DNA from: Bacteroidota bacterium
GTDB taxonomy: Bacteria; Bacteroidota; Bacteroidia; Chitinophagales; Chitinophagaceae
Assembly: GCA_947460795.1 (NCBI GenBank)
Contig: CANHJA010000055.1
Span: 1 to 11,768 of the forward strand
DNA: 11,768 bases
Direction of reading: 5' to 3'
The first letter of the stretch is position 1; the number at the start of each line of letters is the position of its first letter. Made by a program: the position numbers and the translations under genes. Below the pieces are notes generated by a model. The model did not search any database, was not told the DNA's origin, and saw nothing but the letters and a program-made list of their open reading frames with translations. This document shows, one piece after another, positions 5,657-11,768 of the stretch.

Positions 5657-7474
5657 CTATTCTGAAACAGCAGCCATTGCATTTTGTTTATTCGAATTTT
5701 TACGTAAAACTTCATCTAATATAATTTTACGCATACGAATAAAGTTTGGAGTAACTTCTATACACTCGTCAAATTCAATATACTCCATACACTCTTCAAG
5801 AGTTAATAATTTTTTAGGAGCCATACGAGTTGCATCATCTGTACCAGAAGCACGGTGATTGGTTAATTTTTTTGCCTCTACCGCATTAATTAATAAATCG
5901 CCTGGTTTAATATGTTCAGCAACAATTTGTCCTGCATAAACTTCTTCAGTTGGGTCAACAAAAAAGGTTCCTCTATCTTGTAATTTATCAATTGAATACC
6001 CTGTAGTAACACCCGCAAATTTAGAAATTAAAACACCATTATTACGTCCAGGAATTGGGCCTTTCCATGGTTTGTATTCACTGAAACTATGAGCCATAAC
6101 TGCCTCACCAGCAGTACCAGTTAACATTTGAGTACGTAAGCCAATTAAACCTCTTGAAGGAATTTCAAACTCAATGTGCTGCATTGCACCTTTGGTTTCC
6201 ATTACTTGTAATTCACCTTTTCTACGAGTAACTAAATCGATTGCTTTACTTGCATACTCTTCAGGAACATCAATTACTAAAATCTCATAAGGCTCACATG
6301 TTTTGCCATCAATTTTTTTAGTAATTACTTGTGGTTGACCAACAGTTAACTCGTATCCTTCACGACGCATTGTTTCAATCAAAATACCTAAGTGTAAAAT
6401 ACCACGACCAAAAACTAAGAAAGTATCTCCACTGTCTGTATCTTCTACACGAAGGGCTAAATTCTTTTCTGTTTCTTTAATCAAACGATCGCGTAAATGA
6501 CGAGAAGTAACAAATTTTCCATCTTTACCAAAGAAAGGGGAGTTGTTGATACTAAAAGTCATATTCATCGTAGGTTCATCTACTTTGATAAATGGCAATG
6601 CTTCAGGATTTTCAGCATCTGCAATGGTATCACCAATATTAAAATCATCAATTCCTACTACTGCACAAATATCTCCAGCAACTACTTCAGTTACTTTTTT
6701 CTTACCTAATGATTCAAAAATGTATAATTCTTTAATTTTTAATTTACGATTGCTACCATCTTCAGAAATTAAAGCAATTTGTTGTCCTTCTTTAACTGAT
6801 CCTCTAGATACACGTCCTACAGCAATACGGCCTAAAAATGAAGAGTAATCTAAAGAGGTAATTTGCATTTGTAAATACCCTTCTGATACTTTTGGTGCAG
6901 GCACATATTGAATAATTCCATCTAATAATGGAGTAATATCATCGCACTGAGAATTTTCGCTATTGAACCAACCATTTTTTCCAGAACCATAAAAAGTTGG
7001 GAAATCTAATTGCTCTTCAGAAGCTCCTAATGCGAAAAATAAATCAAAAACAGCATCATGAACTTCATCCGGACGACAGTTTTCTTTATCTACTTTATTA
7101 ATAACCACAATTGGTTTTAAATTTAAAGCCAATGCCTTTTGTAATACAAAACGAGTTTGTGGCATAGGTCCTTCAAAAGCATCTACTAATAAAATAACTC
7201 CATCAGCCATTTTCAATACACGCTCTACCTCTCCACCAAAGTCAGCATGCCCAGGAGTATCGATTACATTGATTTTTACATCTTTATATACTACAGAAGC
7301 ATTTTTAGAAAAAATCGTGATTCCACGTTCTCTTTCTAAGTCATTGCTATCCATTATTAAATCTCCAGATTCTTGATTGGCTCTGAAAACATTTGTTTGA
7401 TGTAAAATTTTATCAACCAATGTAGTTTTACCATGGTCAACGTGGGCAATAATTGCGATGTTACGAATATTCAT
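5657..7474 (-). CDS. typA: Translational GTPase TypA/BipA
   Basis: This 605-residue protein has the normal full length for TypA/BipA, a ribosome-binding GTPase related to EF-G and LepA that helps ribosome assembly and translation under cold or other stress. The GTPase domain (1 to about 195) has AHVDHGKTTL (10-19, P-loop), the switch I region with RERGITI (48-54), DTPGHADFGGEV (72-83) and NKVD (126-129). The beta-barrel and EF-G-like domains follow, with the TypA-specific C-terminal part containing GRNNGVLIS and a conserved KPGDLL-to-NHRASGTDD region near 533-555. The start is ATG, followed by the usual IRNIAIIAH. A consensus -7 element lies about 30 bases upstream and a strong terminator downstream, so it is mainly a single-gene transcript. 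Confidence 0.98.
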   Translation of the reverse strand: MNIRNIAIIAHVDHGKTTLVDKILHQTNVFRANQESGDLIMDSNDLERERGITIFSKNASVVYKDVKINVIDTPGHADFGGEVERVLKMADGVILLVDAFEGPMPQTRFVLQKALALNLKPIVVINKVDKENCRPDEVHDAVFDLFFALGASEEQLDFPTFYGSGKNGWFNSENSQCDDITPLLDGIIQYVPAPKVSEGYLQMQITSLDYSSFLGRIAVGRVSRGSVKEGQQIALISEDGSNRKLKIKELYIFESLGKKKVTEVVAGDICAVVGIDDFNIGDTIADAENPEALPFIKVDEPTMNMTFSINNSPFFGKDGKFVTSRHLRDRLIKETEKNLALRVEDTDSGDTFLVFGRGILHLGILIETMRREGYELTVGQPQVITKKIDGKTCEPYEILVIDVPEEYASKAIDLVTRRKGELQVMETKGAMQHIEFEIPSRGLIGLRTQMLTGTAGEAVMAHSFSEYKPWKGPIPGRNNGVLISKFAGVTTGYSIDKLQDRGTFFVDPTEEVYAGQIVAEHIKPGDLLINAVEAKKLTNHRASGTDDATRMAPKKLLTLEECMEYIEFDECIEVTPNFIRMRKIILDEVLRKNSNKQNAMAAVSE

Positions 7475-7504
7475 TTTGTAGTTTTAACCTATTTTAAAAG
7501 TTTG

Positions 7505-7512
7505 CAAAGGTA
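7505..7512 (-). promoter_or_regulatory. -7 promoter element of typA
   Basis: The minus strand reads TACCTTTG, a very good match to the Bacteroidota TAnnTTTG consensus, about 30 bases ahead of the typA ATG. No convincing -33 TTG is visible at the right spacing. A small GCTA-AA-TAGC inverted repeat (about 7526-7535) lies just upstream of it. Confidence 0.6.
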
Positions 7513-7564
7513 AGACTTTATATTTGCTAAATAGCATTAAGTTAAAACTATTGAGTTAAGAAAT

Positions 7565-7617
7565 GATTAATAGTAGTTGAATAAGCATATAAAATTGAAC
7601 CTATTAATCTTATTCAA
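7565..7617. repeat. Two interleaved perfect 9-bp inverted repeats
   Basis: GATTAATAG (7565-7573) is the exact reverse complement of CTATTAATC (7601-7609), and TTGAATAAG (7577-7585) is the exact reverse complement of CTTATTCAA (7609-7617), sharing one base. The arms run A-B-A'-B', so in RNA they could form either of two hairpins or an H-type pseudoknot. The element sits one base past the stop codon of the alkylation-repair-like gene and ahead of the typA promoter. There is no T-run after it, so it is not a standard terminator. Confidence 0.6.
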
Positions 7618-7618
7618 G

Positions 7619-8332
7619 CTAACATCTAGTTGTTTTTCGCTTTTTTCCGACCATCCCTTTTTGTTCTATTTTTAATATATAATCCAATGCAAAAGGTATT
7701 TTGCAAGCTGTGACTCCCATTTCAACCTTTATTTTTCCTATTGCATCAGCTGTTTTTTTTGCTTTTTCAAGCAAACTCGGGATGTAGGTACCTACAGAAA
7801 TCACAAAACCATTCATTGTATACTTAATTCGATTTTCTGATCCGTGAATTTCTTTTTGAATGCGTTTGAGTAGGTTTTCAATTTGTTTTTTATCCAATTG
7901 TTCATCTGGAATATAACTCATCACTAAGCTCAATGTATTCCAACCAGCAGTTGCTATTTTTTCTTCTTTAGATTCTATCCAATCTAAAGCAATTTGCCAA
8001 CCGAAAGGACTTTCAGCTGCTACAAATGGAACGGTATATTCACTGTGCATATTCCAAGTTGCATTGTTAGCCCAACGATTTAAATCATCTTTAGTCATTT
8101 TATTTTCATCTCCAATCAAACCAGCCAAATACATGGCATCCGTGTTTCCTGTATCGTATAATTCGATCGCTAATTCATGATTTTTTTTTATTTTTTTTAC
8201 AATCGTTTTCAAATCCCCAACTTTTACCCCAAAAGTTGTTTCAGCTGGGGCTCCGTGTTGAATATGTATTTTTTTAGTTTGTTCGGAGCTTAAAGATTTG
8301 AGTGTTTGCATTATTGTGCTAACTTCCATCAT
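7619..8332 (-). CDS. DNA alkylation repair (AlkD)-like HEAT-repeat protein
   Basis: This 237-residue, helix-rich protein resembles the AlkC/AlkD DNA alkylation repair family (PF08713), whose HEAT-like repeats wrap around DNA; AlkD itself is a glycosylase for positively charged N-alkylpurines. FGVKVGDLK (34-42) matches the family FGV..-L pattern, followed by helical pairs through about residue 220 and a basic tail (GKKRKTTRC). By eye the catalytic segments of AlkD are not kept: the NWD..D region reads TWNMHSE (92-98), and the region of the essential arginine reads TMNGFVISVG (172-181). It may be a non-glycosylase DNA-binding member of the family. The ATG at 8332 is followed at once by a second ATG; either could serve. 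The M13 gene upstream is separated by a strong terminator, so this gene should have its own promoter, though no clear -7 element is seen. Confidence 0.75.
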   Translation of the reverse strand: MMEVSTIMQTLKSLSSEQTKKIHIQHGAPAETTFGVKVGDLKTIVKKIKKNHELAIELYDTGNTDAMYLAGLIGDENKMTKDDLNRWANNATWNMHSEYTVPFVAAESPFGWQIALDWIESKEEKIATAGWNTLSLVMSYIPDEQLDKKQIENLLKRIQKEIHGSENRIKYTMNGFVISVGTYIPSLLEKAKKTADAIGKIKVEMGVTACKIPFALDYILKIEQKGMVGKKRKTTRC

Positions 8333-8370
8333 CCATTCGTTTAATGAGTAAAAATATATATTTTGATTTT

Positions 8371-8406
8371 AAAAATAAAAAAGCCTCGAAAAAATCGAGG
8401 CTTTTT
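8371..8406 (-). terminator. Rho-independent terminator of the M13 peptidase gene
   Basis: GCCTCGA (8383-8389) and TCGAGGC (8395-8401) form a perfect 7-bp GC-rich stem around a 5-base A loop, flanked by A and T runs that lengthen the stem. On the minus strand it is followed by a T-rich tract (TTTTTTATTTTT). It lies 19 bases after the M13 stop codon. Being symmetrical it could also work on the plus strand, but no plus-strand gene ends here. Confidence 0.88.
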
Positions 8407-8424
8407 GACATAATTTTTGATTGA

Positions 8425-10485
8425 TTACCAAACCTTGGCACGTTGTGCTTCTGGTTTGTACATTTTGTTTCCTTCTTTTACATTAAAAGCAGCATAAAAA
8501 GGAGCAAAGTTAGATAATGGTCCATTGCAACGATGTTCTCCAGGACTGTGTACATCCGTTACTAAACGTTGTTCAGCTTCTTCTGGACGAATATTTTGAC
8601 GCCATACTTGAGCCCAACTTAAGAAGAAACGTTGGTCTGGTGTAAAACCATCAATTTTTTCAGTTGATTGCCCTTGTTTTGTACGTTTGAATGCATCATA
8701 ACCGATAGTTACACCACCTAAGTCAGCAATATTTTCTCCTAAAGTTAAGGCACCATTTACATGTTTATTATCTAAAATAGTGAATGCATTATATTGTTCA
8801 ACCACCATTTTTGTTTTCGCATCAAAACGAGCTTTATCATCTGCACTCCACCAATTTTTCAAATTTCCATCAGCAGCGTATTGGCAACCTTGATCATCGA
8901 AACCATGTGTCATTTCATGTCCAATTACTCCACCAATTGCACCATAAATAACAGCATCATCTGCATTTTTTTCAAAGAAAGGATATTGCAAAATTCCTGC
9001 AGGGAAAACGATTTCATTGAATGCTGGATTGTAGTATGCATTAACGGTTGGAGGTGTCATTCCCCATTCAGTTTTATCAACTGGTTTGCCTAATTTACTG
9101 ATCATATAGTTGTAATCAAACACATTAGAAGCCATAATATTTTTTACATAATCCGTACCAATTTCTAAGCCTTTGTAATCTCTCCAATTATCAGGGTACC
9201 CAATTTTTTTAATGAAAGAATGTAACTTATCAGTAGCTTTTGCTTTCGTGCTATCACTCATCCAATCCAAAGATTGAATTCGCGTTTCAAATGCAATTTG
9301 TAAATTATCTACCAACTCAAGCATTCTCTTTTTAGCTTCTGCTGTAAAATATTTATCAGTATACATTTTCCCTAATTGATCTCCAACTGAACCATCCACA
9401 ACAGCTAAAACTCTTTTCCAACGTGGCTTTTGCTCTTGCTGACCTCTCATAATTTTGCCATAAAAATTGAAACTTTCTTGGTCGAAATTTGAACTTAAAT
9501 ATCCAGACATTCCAGAAATCATATGCCATTTTAAATAGGTTTTCCAACTGTCAATTGGAGTTGTTTGTATCATTTTTGCCAATGCTTCAAAAAAAGCAGG
9601 TTGGGCAACTAACAATGTATCTTGACCTTTAATATTAATTTTTGATAAAAAATCAGCCCAATTTATCCCTGTAGTTTTCTTAGAAAAGTCAGCTAAAGAA
9701 TATTTATTATATAATTTATAAGGGTCTCTCATAGTTACTCTGTCCATGCTTACTTTAGCAATAGCCGTTTCCATGGCCATGATGATAGCAGCATGTTTTG
9801 CAGCATCAGCATCATTTTCACCAGACAATTTCAACATGCTAGTTATGTGAGCAACATATTTAGTGCGTATATCTGCCTCTTTAGCATCTGCTTTTAAATA
9901 ATAATCTCTGTCAGGTAATCCTAAACCACCTTGAAATAAATTGCCAATGTTTTTTGTAACCTCTTTATCATCAGGCCCAACATAAAAACTAAACAATGGG
10001 TTTGCATTCATTGTAGTTTGACGAGCAATTTCGTTTACTAAAGAATTTGCATCTGTTAAGGCATTTATTTTATCTAACTCAGATTGTATTGCGCTGATAC
10101 CTGCTTTGTTAATTGCGTTTGTATCCATTCCACTTCTATACAAATCACCAACCATTTGAATTGGTGCACCTTTTTCTGCGTCAGTTACTAATGCAGCATC
10201 TTCTAATAAACCTTGTAAGGCTTTTTTATTAAATTCTTCTAATAAATTAAAACTTCCCCATCTTGTTTCTGAAGCAGGAATTTCTGTTGTTTTCATCCAA
10301 GCACCATTCGCATATTGATAAAAATCATCCGCTGGATTTACAGTTGTATCGATATTTGAAGGGTCAATAAATTTCTTACCCGCTGGTAAAGAACTAAATT
10401 CTGAAGAGCCTGCATTCTTTTCATTGCAAGCAGTAAACGTAATGGCACTCAAAGATGCTGCTACGATTAAATGTTTTAAATTCAT
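8425..10485 (-). CDS. M13-family (neprilysin/PepO-like) zinc endopeptidase lipoprotein
   Basis: The protein has 686 residues from the ATG at 10485. It begins with a lipoprotein signal (MNLKHLIVAASL...FTAC, acylated Cys20; Phe at -3 is a less common lipobox residue), so it should be anchored in the outer or inner membrane facing the periplasm. The N-terminal M13 domain starts at NPADDFYQYANGAW (50-63). The zinc site is HEMTH (523-527, catalytic E524) with third ligand E584 and D588 in ENIADLGG. NAYYNP upstream is the substrate-backbone motif, and the C-terminal part includes DVHSPGEHRCNG and ends in KVW. It cleaves short peptides; the natural substrate is unknown. The frame extends to a TTG at 10509, but that codon is part of a -7 promoter element, so the ATG is the start. 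It is divergent from ftsX and ends at a strong terminator, so it is monocistronic. Confidence 0.96.
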   Translation of the reverse strand: MNLKHLIVAASLSAITFTACNEKNAGSSEFSSLPAGKKFIDPSNIDTTVNPADDFYQYANGAWMKTTEIPASETRWGSFNLLEEFNKKALQGLLEDAALVTDAEKGAPIQMVGDLYRSGMDTNAINKAGISAIQSELDKINALTDANSLVNEIARQTTMNANPLFSFYVGPDDKEVTKNIGNLFQGGLGLPDRDYYLKADAKEADIRTKYVAHITSMLKLSGENDADAAKHAAIIMAMETAIAKVSMDRVTMRDPYKLYNKYSLADFSKKTTGINWADFLSKINIKGQDTLLVAQPAFFEALAKMIQTTPIDSWKTYLKWHMISGMSGYLSSNFDQESFNFYGKIMRGQQEQKPRWKRVLAVVDGSVGDQLGKMYTDKYFTAEAKKRMLELVDNLQIAFETRIQSLDWMSDSTKAKATDKLHSFIKKIGYPDNWRDYKGLEIGTDYVKNIMASNVFDYNYMISKLGKPVDKTEWGMTPPTVNAYYNPAFNEIVFPAGILQYPFFEKNADDAVIYGAIGGVIGHEMTHGFDDQGCQYAADGNLKNWWSADDKARFDAKTKMVVEQYNAFTILDNKHVNGALTLGENIADLGGVTIGYDAFKRTKQGQSTEKIDGFTPDQRFFLSWAQVWRQNIRPEEAEQRLVTDVHSPGEHRCNGPLSNFAPFYAAFNVKEGNKMYKPEAQRAKVW

Positions 10486-10506
10486 TTTTAAAATTATTTT
10501 GAGTTT

Positions 10507-10514
10507 CAAAAGTA
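10507..10514 (-). promoter_or_regulatory. -7 promoter element of the M13 peptidase gene
   Basis: The minus strand reads TACTTTTG, matching TAnnTTTG, 21 bases ahead of the ATG at 10485. Its final TTG is the same TTG that a longer reading of the gene would use as start, which argues against that longer form. The -33 region shows no clear TTG. The rest of the 10515-10681 divergent region shows no other signal I can support. Confidence 0.55.
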
Positions 10515-10681
10515 AATCGTTTTTTTCAGTATGAATTAGAAAAAATGATAAAAGGTTATAAATTGAGATAACTGCGCAAAAAATGATTGCCTATTTGACA
10601 ACCTAAATGATCCTTCGCAAAGAATTACTGTTAAAATTCATCAAATTCAGAAGAATGATATGAAAAACTACTATTTTTTAT

Positions 10682-10689
10682 TATTTTTG
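10682..10689 (+). promoter_or_regulatory. Candidate -7 promoter element of ftsX
   Basis: TATTTTTG matches TAnnTTTG and ends 12 bases ahead of the ATG at 10702. If real, the leader would be very short and the ATG at 10660 would lie outside the transcript. The stretch is T-rich, so a chance match is quite possible. Confidence 0.35.
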
Positions 10690-10701
10690 GACAATCTATA
10701 C

Positions 10702-11574
10702 ATGGAACAATTAGAAAGTACAAAAGTTAATAAGGGAAAAGCAACCTATATCTACTCAATTATTGGAGTAGCGTTGGTATTGTTTTTATTGGGGTCATTG
10801 GGTTGGTTGGTAATCAATGCGGGTCAATTATCAAATTCAATGAAAGAGAAAATTGAAATCAATGTTGAATTAAACGATAATAACAGAGAAGAAAAAGGGT
10901 TGCAATTAAAAAAAATAATAGAGGAACAAGCGTTTACTAAACAAGCAGAATATGTCTCTAAAGAAAAAGCTTCAGAAATATTTAAATTAGAAGTAGGTGA
11001 AGAATTTAACCAAGTTTTAGATATCAATCCATTGTATGCATCAATCAATATTCATCTTCACTCAGAATATATGAATGCCGATAGCATTCGAAAAATTGAA
11101 GCATTTTTAAAACAAAGCAATGTTGTTCGCAGCGTTTACTATCAAAAAAACTTGGTAGATATTATGAACAGCAACGTAAAAAGAATTGGATTATTGATTT
11201 TATTGATTTCTTTATTCTTGATATTTTCTGTGATAATTTTAATTGACAACACGATACGCTTGGCCATGTACAGCAATCGTTTTTTAATTAAAACAATGCA
11301 AATGGTAGGTGCCACAAGATGGTTTATTGCCAAGCCTTTTAATATTAGAAGTGTTATTAATGGCATCATTAGTGCTGTTATTGCAATAATTGGTGTTTTG
11401 CTTTTAAAAGCGTTTGCAGAAAATTTATTACCTGAGCTAAAAACGTTGGCCAGTTTAAAATGGATGATTATTTTATGCTCAAGTATTTTAGCTTTAGGAA
11501 TCGTTATTTCTTTACTGAGTACACATCGTTCAGTAATCAAATATTTACGTACTCAAATTGATGACTTATATTAA
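10702..11574 (+). CDS. ftsX: Cell division ABC transporter permease FtsX
   Basis: The protein has 290 residues from the ATG at 10702. The layout is that of FtsX: a short cytoplasmic N-terminus, TM1 (about 17-38), a periplasmic domain of about 120 residues, and three further membrane segments (about 162-182, 217-238, 254-273). The signature DNTIRLAMYSNRFLIKTM and MVGAT..FI..PF between TM2 and TM3 (182-213) is the region that contacts the FtsE ATPase. FtsEX carries signals from the divisome to peptidoglycan hydrolases. No ftsE lies beside it, so its ATPase partner must be encoded elsewhere. An in-frame ATG at 10660 would add 14 residues (MKNYYFLLFLDNLY); the shorter form is preferred because family N-termini look like its basic start and because a -7-like element lies between the two ATGs. 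The DUF3098 gene follows after 16 bases, so the two form an operon. Confidence 0.93.
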   Translation: MEQLESTKVNKGKATYIYSIIGVALVLFLLGSLGWLVINAGQLSNSMKEKIEINVELNDNNREEKGLQLKKIIEEQAFTKQAEYVSKEKASEIFKLEVGEEFNQVLDINPLYASINIHLHSEYMNADSIRKIEAFLKQSNVVRSVYYQKNLVDIMNSNVKRIGLLILLISLFLIFSVIILIDNTIRLAMYSNRFLIKTMQMVGATRWFIAKPFNIRSVINGIISAVIAIIGVLLLKAFAENLLPELKTLASLKWMIILCSSILALGIVISLLSTHRSVIKYLRTQIDDLY

Positions 11575-11590
11575 AAAATAAATAAAAATT

Positions 11591-11768
11591 ATGGCATTAG
11601 ATAAAAATAGCAGCTCAAATTCATTCCCTTTTGGAAAACAAAATTATACGTTAATGTTCATCGGTTTGGGTGTCATTATTTTAGGATTTGTATTAATGGC
11701 AGGCGGTAAAAGTACCGACCCGAAAATATTTAATGAAGCTGAAATATACAGCACCACTCGTATCACCA
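11591..11768 (+). CDS. DUF3098 family membrane protein (C-terminus outside window)
   Basis: This gene is partial: 59 codons are visible from the ATG at 11591. The translation has a polar start (MALDKNSSSNSF), then FGKQNYTLMFIGLGVIILGFVLMAGG with one membrane segment (about 20-38), then STDPKIFNEAEIYSTTRIT. This matches the DUF3098 family of small Bacteroidota proteins, which normally have a second membrane helix just beyond the point where the window ends. The function is unknown. The family commonly follows ftsX, and here it does so after 16 bases on the same strand, which suggests a role in the cell envelope or division. Confidence 0.88.
   Translation, partial: MALDKNSSSNSFPFGKQNYTLMFIGLGVIILGFVLMAGGKSTDPKIFNEAEIYSTTRIT

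Noticed and set aside
10486..10509. N-terminal extension of the M13 peptidase from TTG 10509
   Set aside because: The TTG is part of the TACTTTTG promoter element, and the signal peptide starts naturally at the ATG 10485.
10571..10626. Similar stretches CGCAAAAAATGATT and CGCAAAGAATTACT in the divergent M13/ftsX region as a direct repeat
   Set aside because: Only the first six bases agree well, and AT-rich DNA gives such matches by chance.
10660..10701. ftsX start at ATG 10660
   Set aside because: Possible, but it adds a non-conserved hydrophobic stretch, and a -7-like element lies between it and the ATG at 10702; kept only as an alternative.
1..11768. Defence island, prophage, transposon or CRISPR array
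   Set aside because: No transposase, integrase, phage gene, terminal inverted repeats, target duplications or spaced repeats were seen, and base composition looks even throughout.

Overview
The window is AT-rich chromosomal DNA from a member of the Bacteroidota, probably the Chitinophagales/Chitinophagaceae side of the phylum (lineage is inference). Support comes from the ftsX-DUF3098 pair, a lipoprotein M13 peptidase, a MauE/DoxX-thioredoxin fusion, and TAnnTTTG -7 promoter elements in place of E. coli-type -10 boxes. There are no tRNAs, rRNAs, insertion sequences, CRISPR arrays or phage genes. It reads as core chromosome with a few accessory-looking genes.

Layout, left to right. Positions 1-488 (-) hold the N-terminal part of a family-2 glycosyltransferase of the polyprenol-phosphate mannose synthase type, starting at TTG. 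Then, all on the minus strand: a DnaQ-like 3'-5' exonuclease (560-1330), a membrane MauE/DoxX domain fused to a thioredoxin-like domain (1368-2303), a short BLUF blue-light sensor (2349-2783) and a Y-family DNA polymerase (2866-4167). Read in the direction of transcription this is polymerase, BLUF, MauE-Trx, exonuclease. Next come a short YqgE/AlgH protein (4278-4709) and an alpha/beta hydrolase (4718-5593) that form a two-gene unit, the translational GTPase TypA/BipA (5657-7474) with its own promoter and terminator, a DNA-alkylation-repair-like HEAT-repeat protein (7619-8332), and an M13 zinc endopeptidase lipoprotein (8425-10485) bounded by a promoter and a strong terminator. The only plus-strand genes are at the right end: ftsX (10702-11574) and the start of a DUF3098 membrane protein (11591 to window end).

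How the genes fit together. ftsX-DUF3098 is a cell-envelope/division unit. TypA and the M13 peptidase are stand-alone housekeeping genes. The most suggestive group is the polymerase, BLUF photoreceptor and exonuclease run, which could link light sensing to DNA damage tolerance; that link rests on gene order only. The two non-coding places that deserve attention are the promoter region of the polymerase (paired TACGTAA motifs) and a pair of interleaved perfect 9-bp inverted repeats directly after the stop codon of the alkylation-repair-like gene.

Several starts were decided by sequence context. The long forms of the hydrolase, the M13 peptidase and the polymerase begin at TTG codons lying in a terminator, in a -7 promoter element, or just ahead of a good ATG, so the ATG forms are given here. 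No gene-free stretch exceeds 300 bases; the longest are about 216 bases (10486-10701) and 144 bases (7475-7618).
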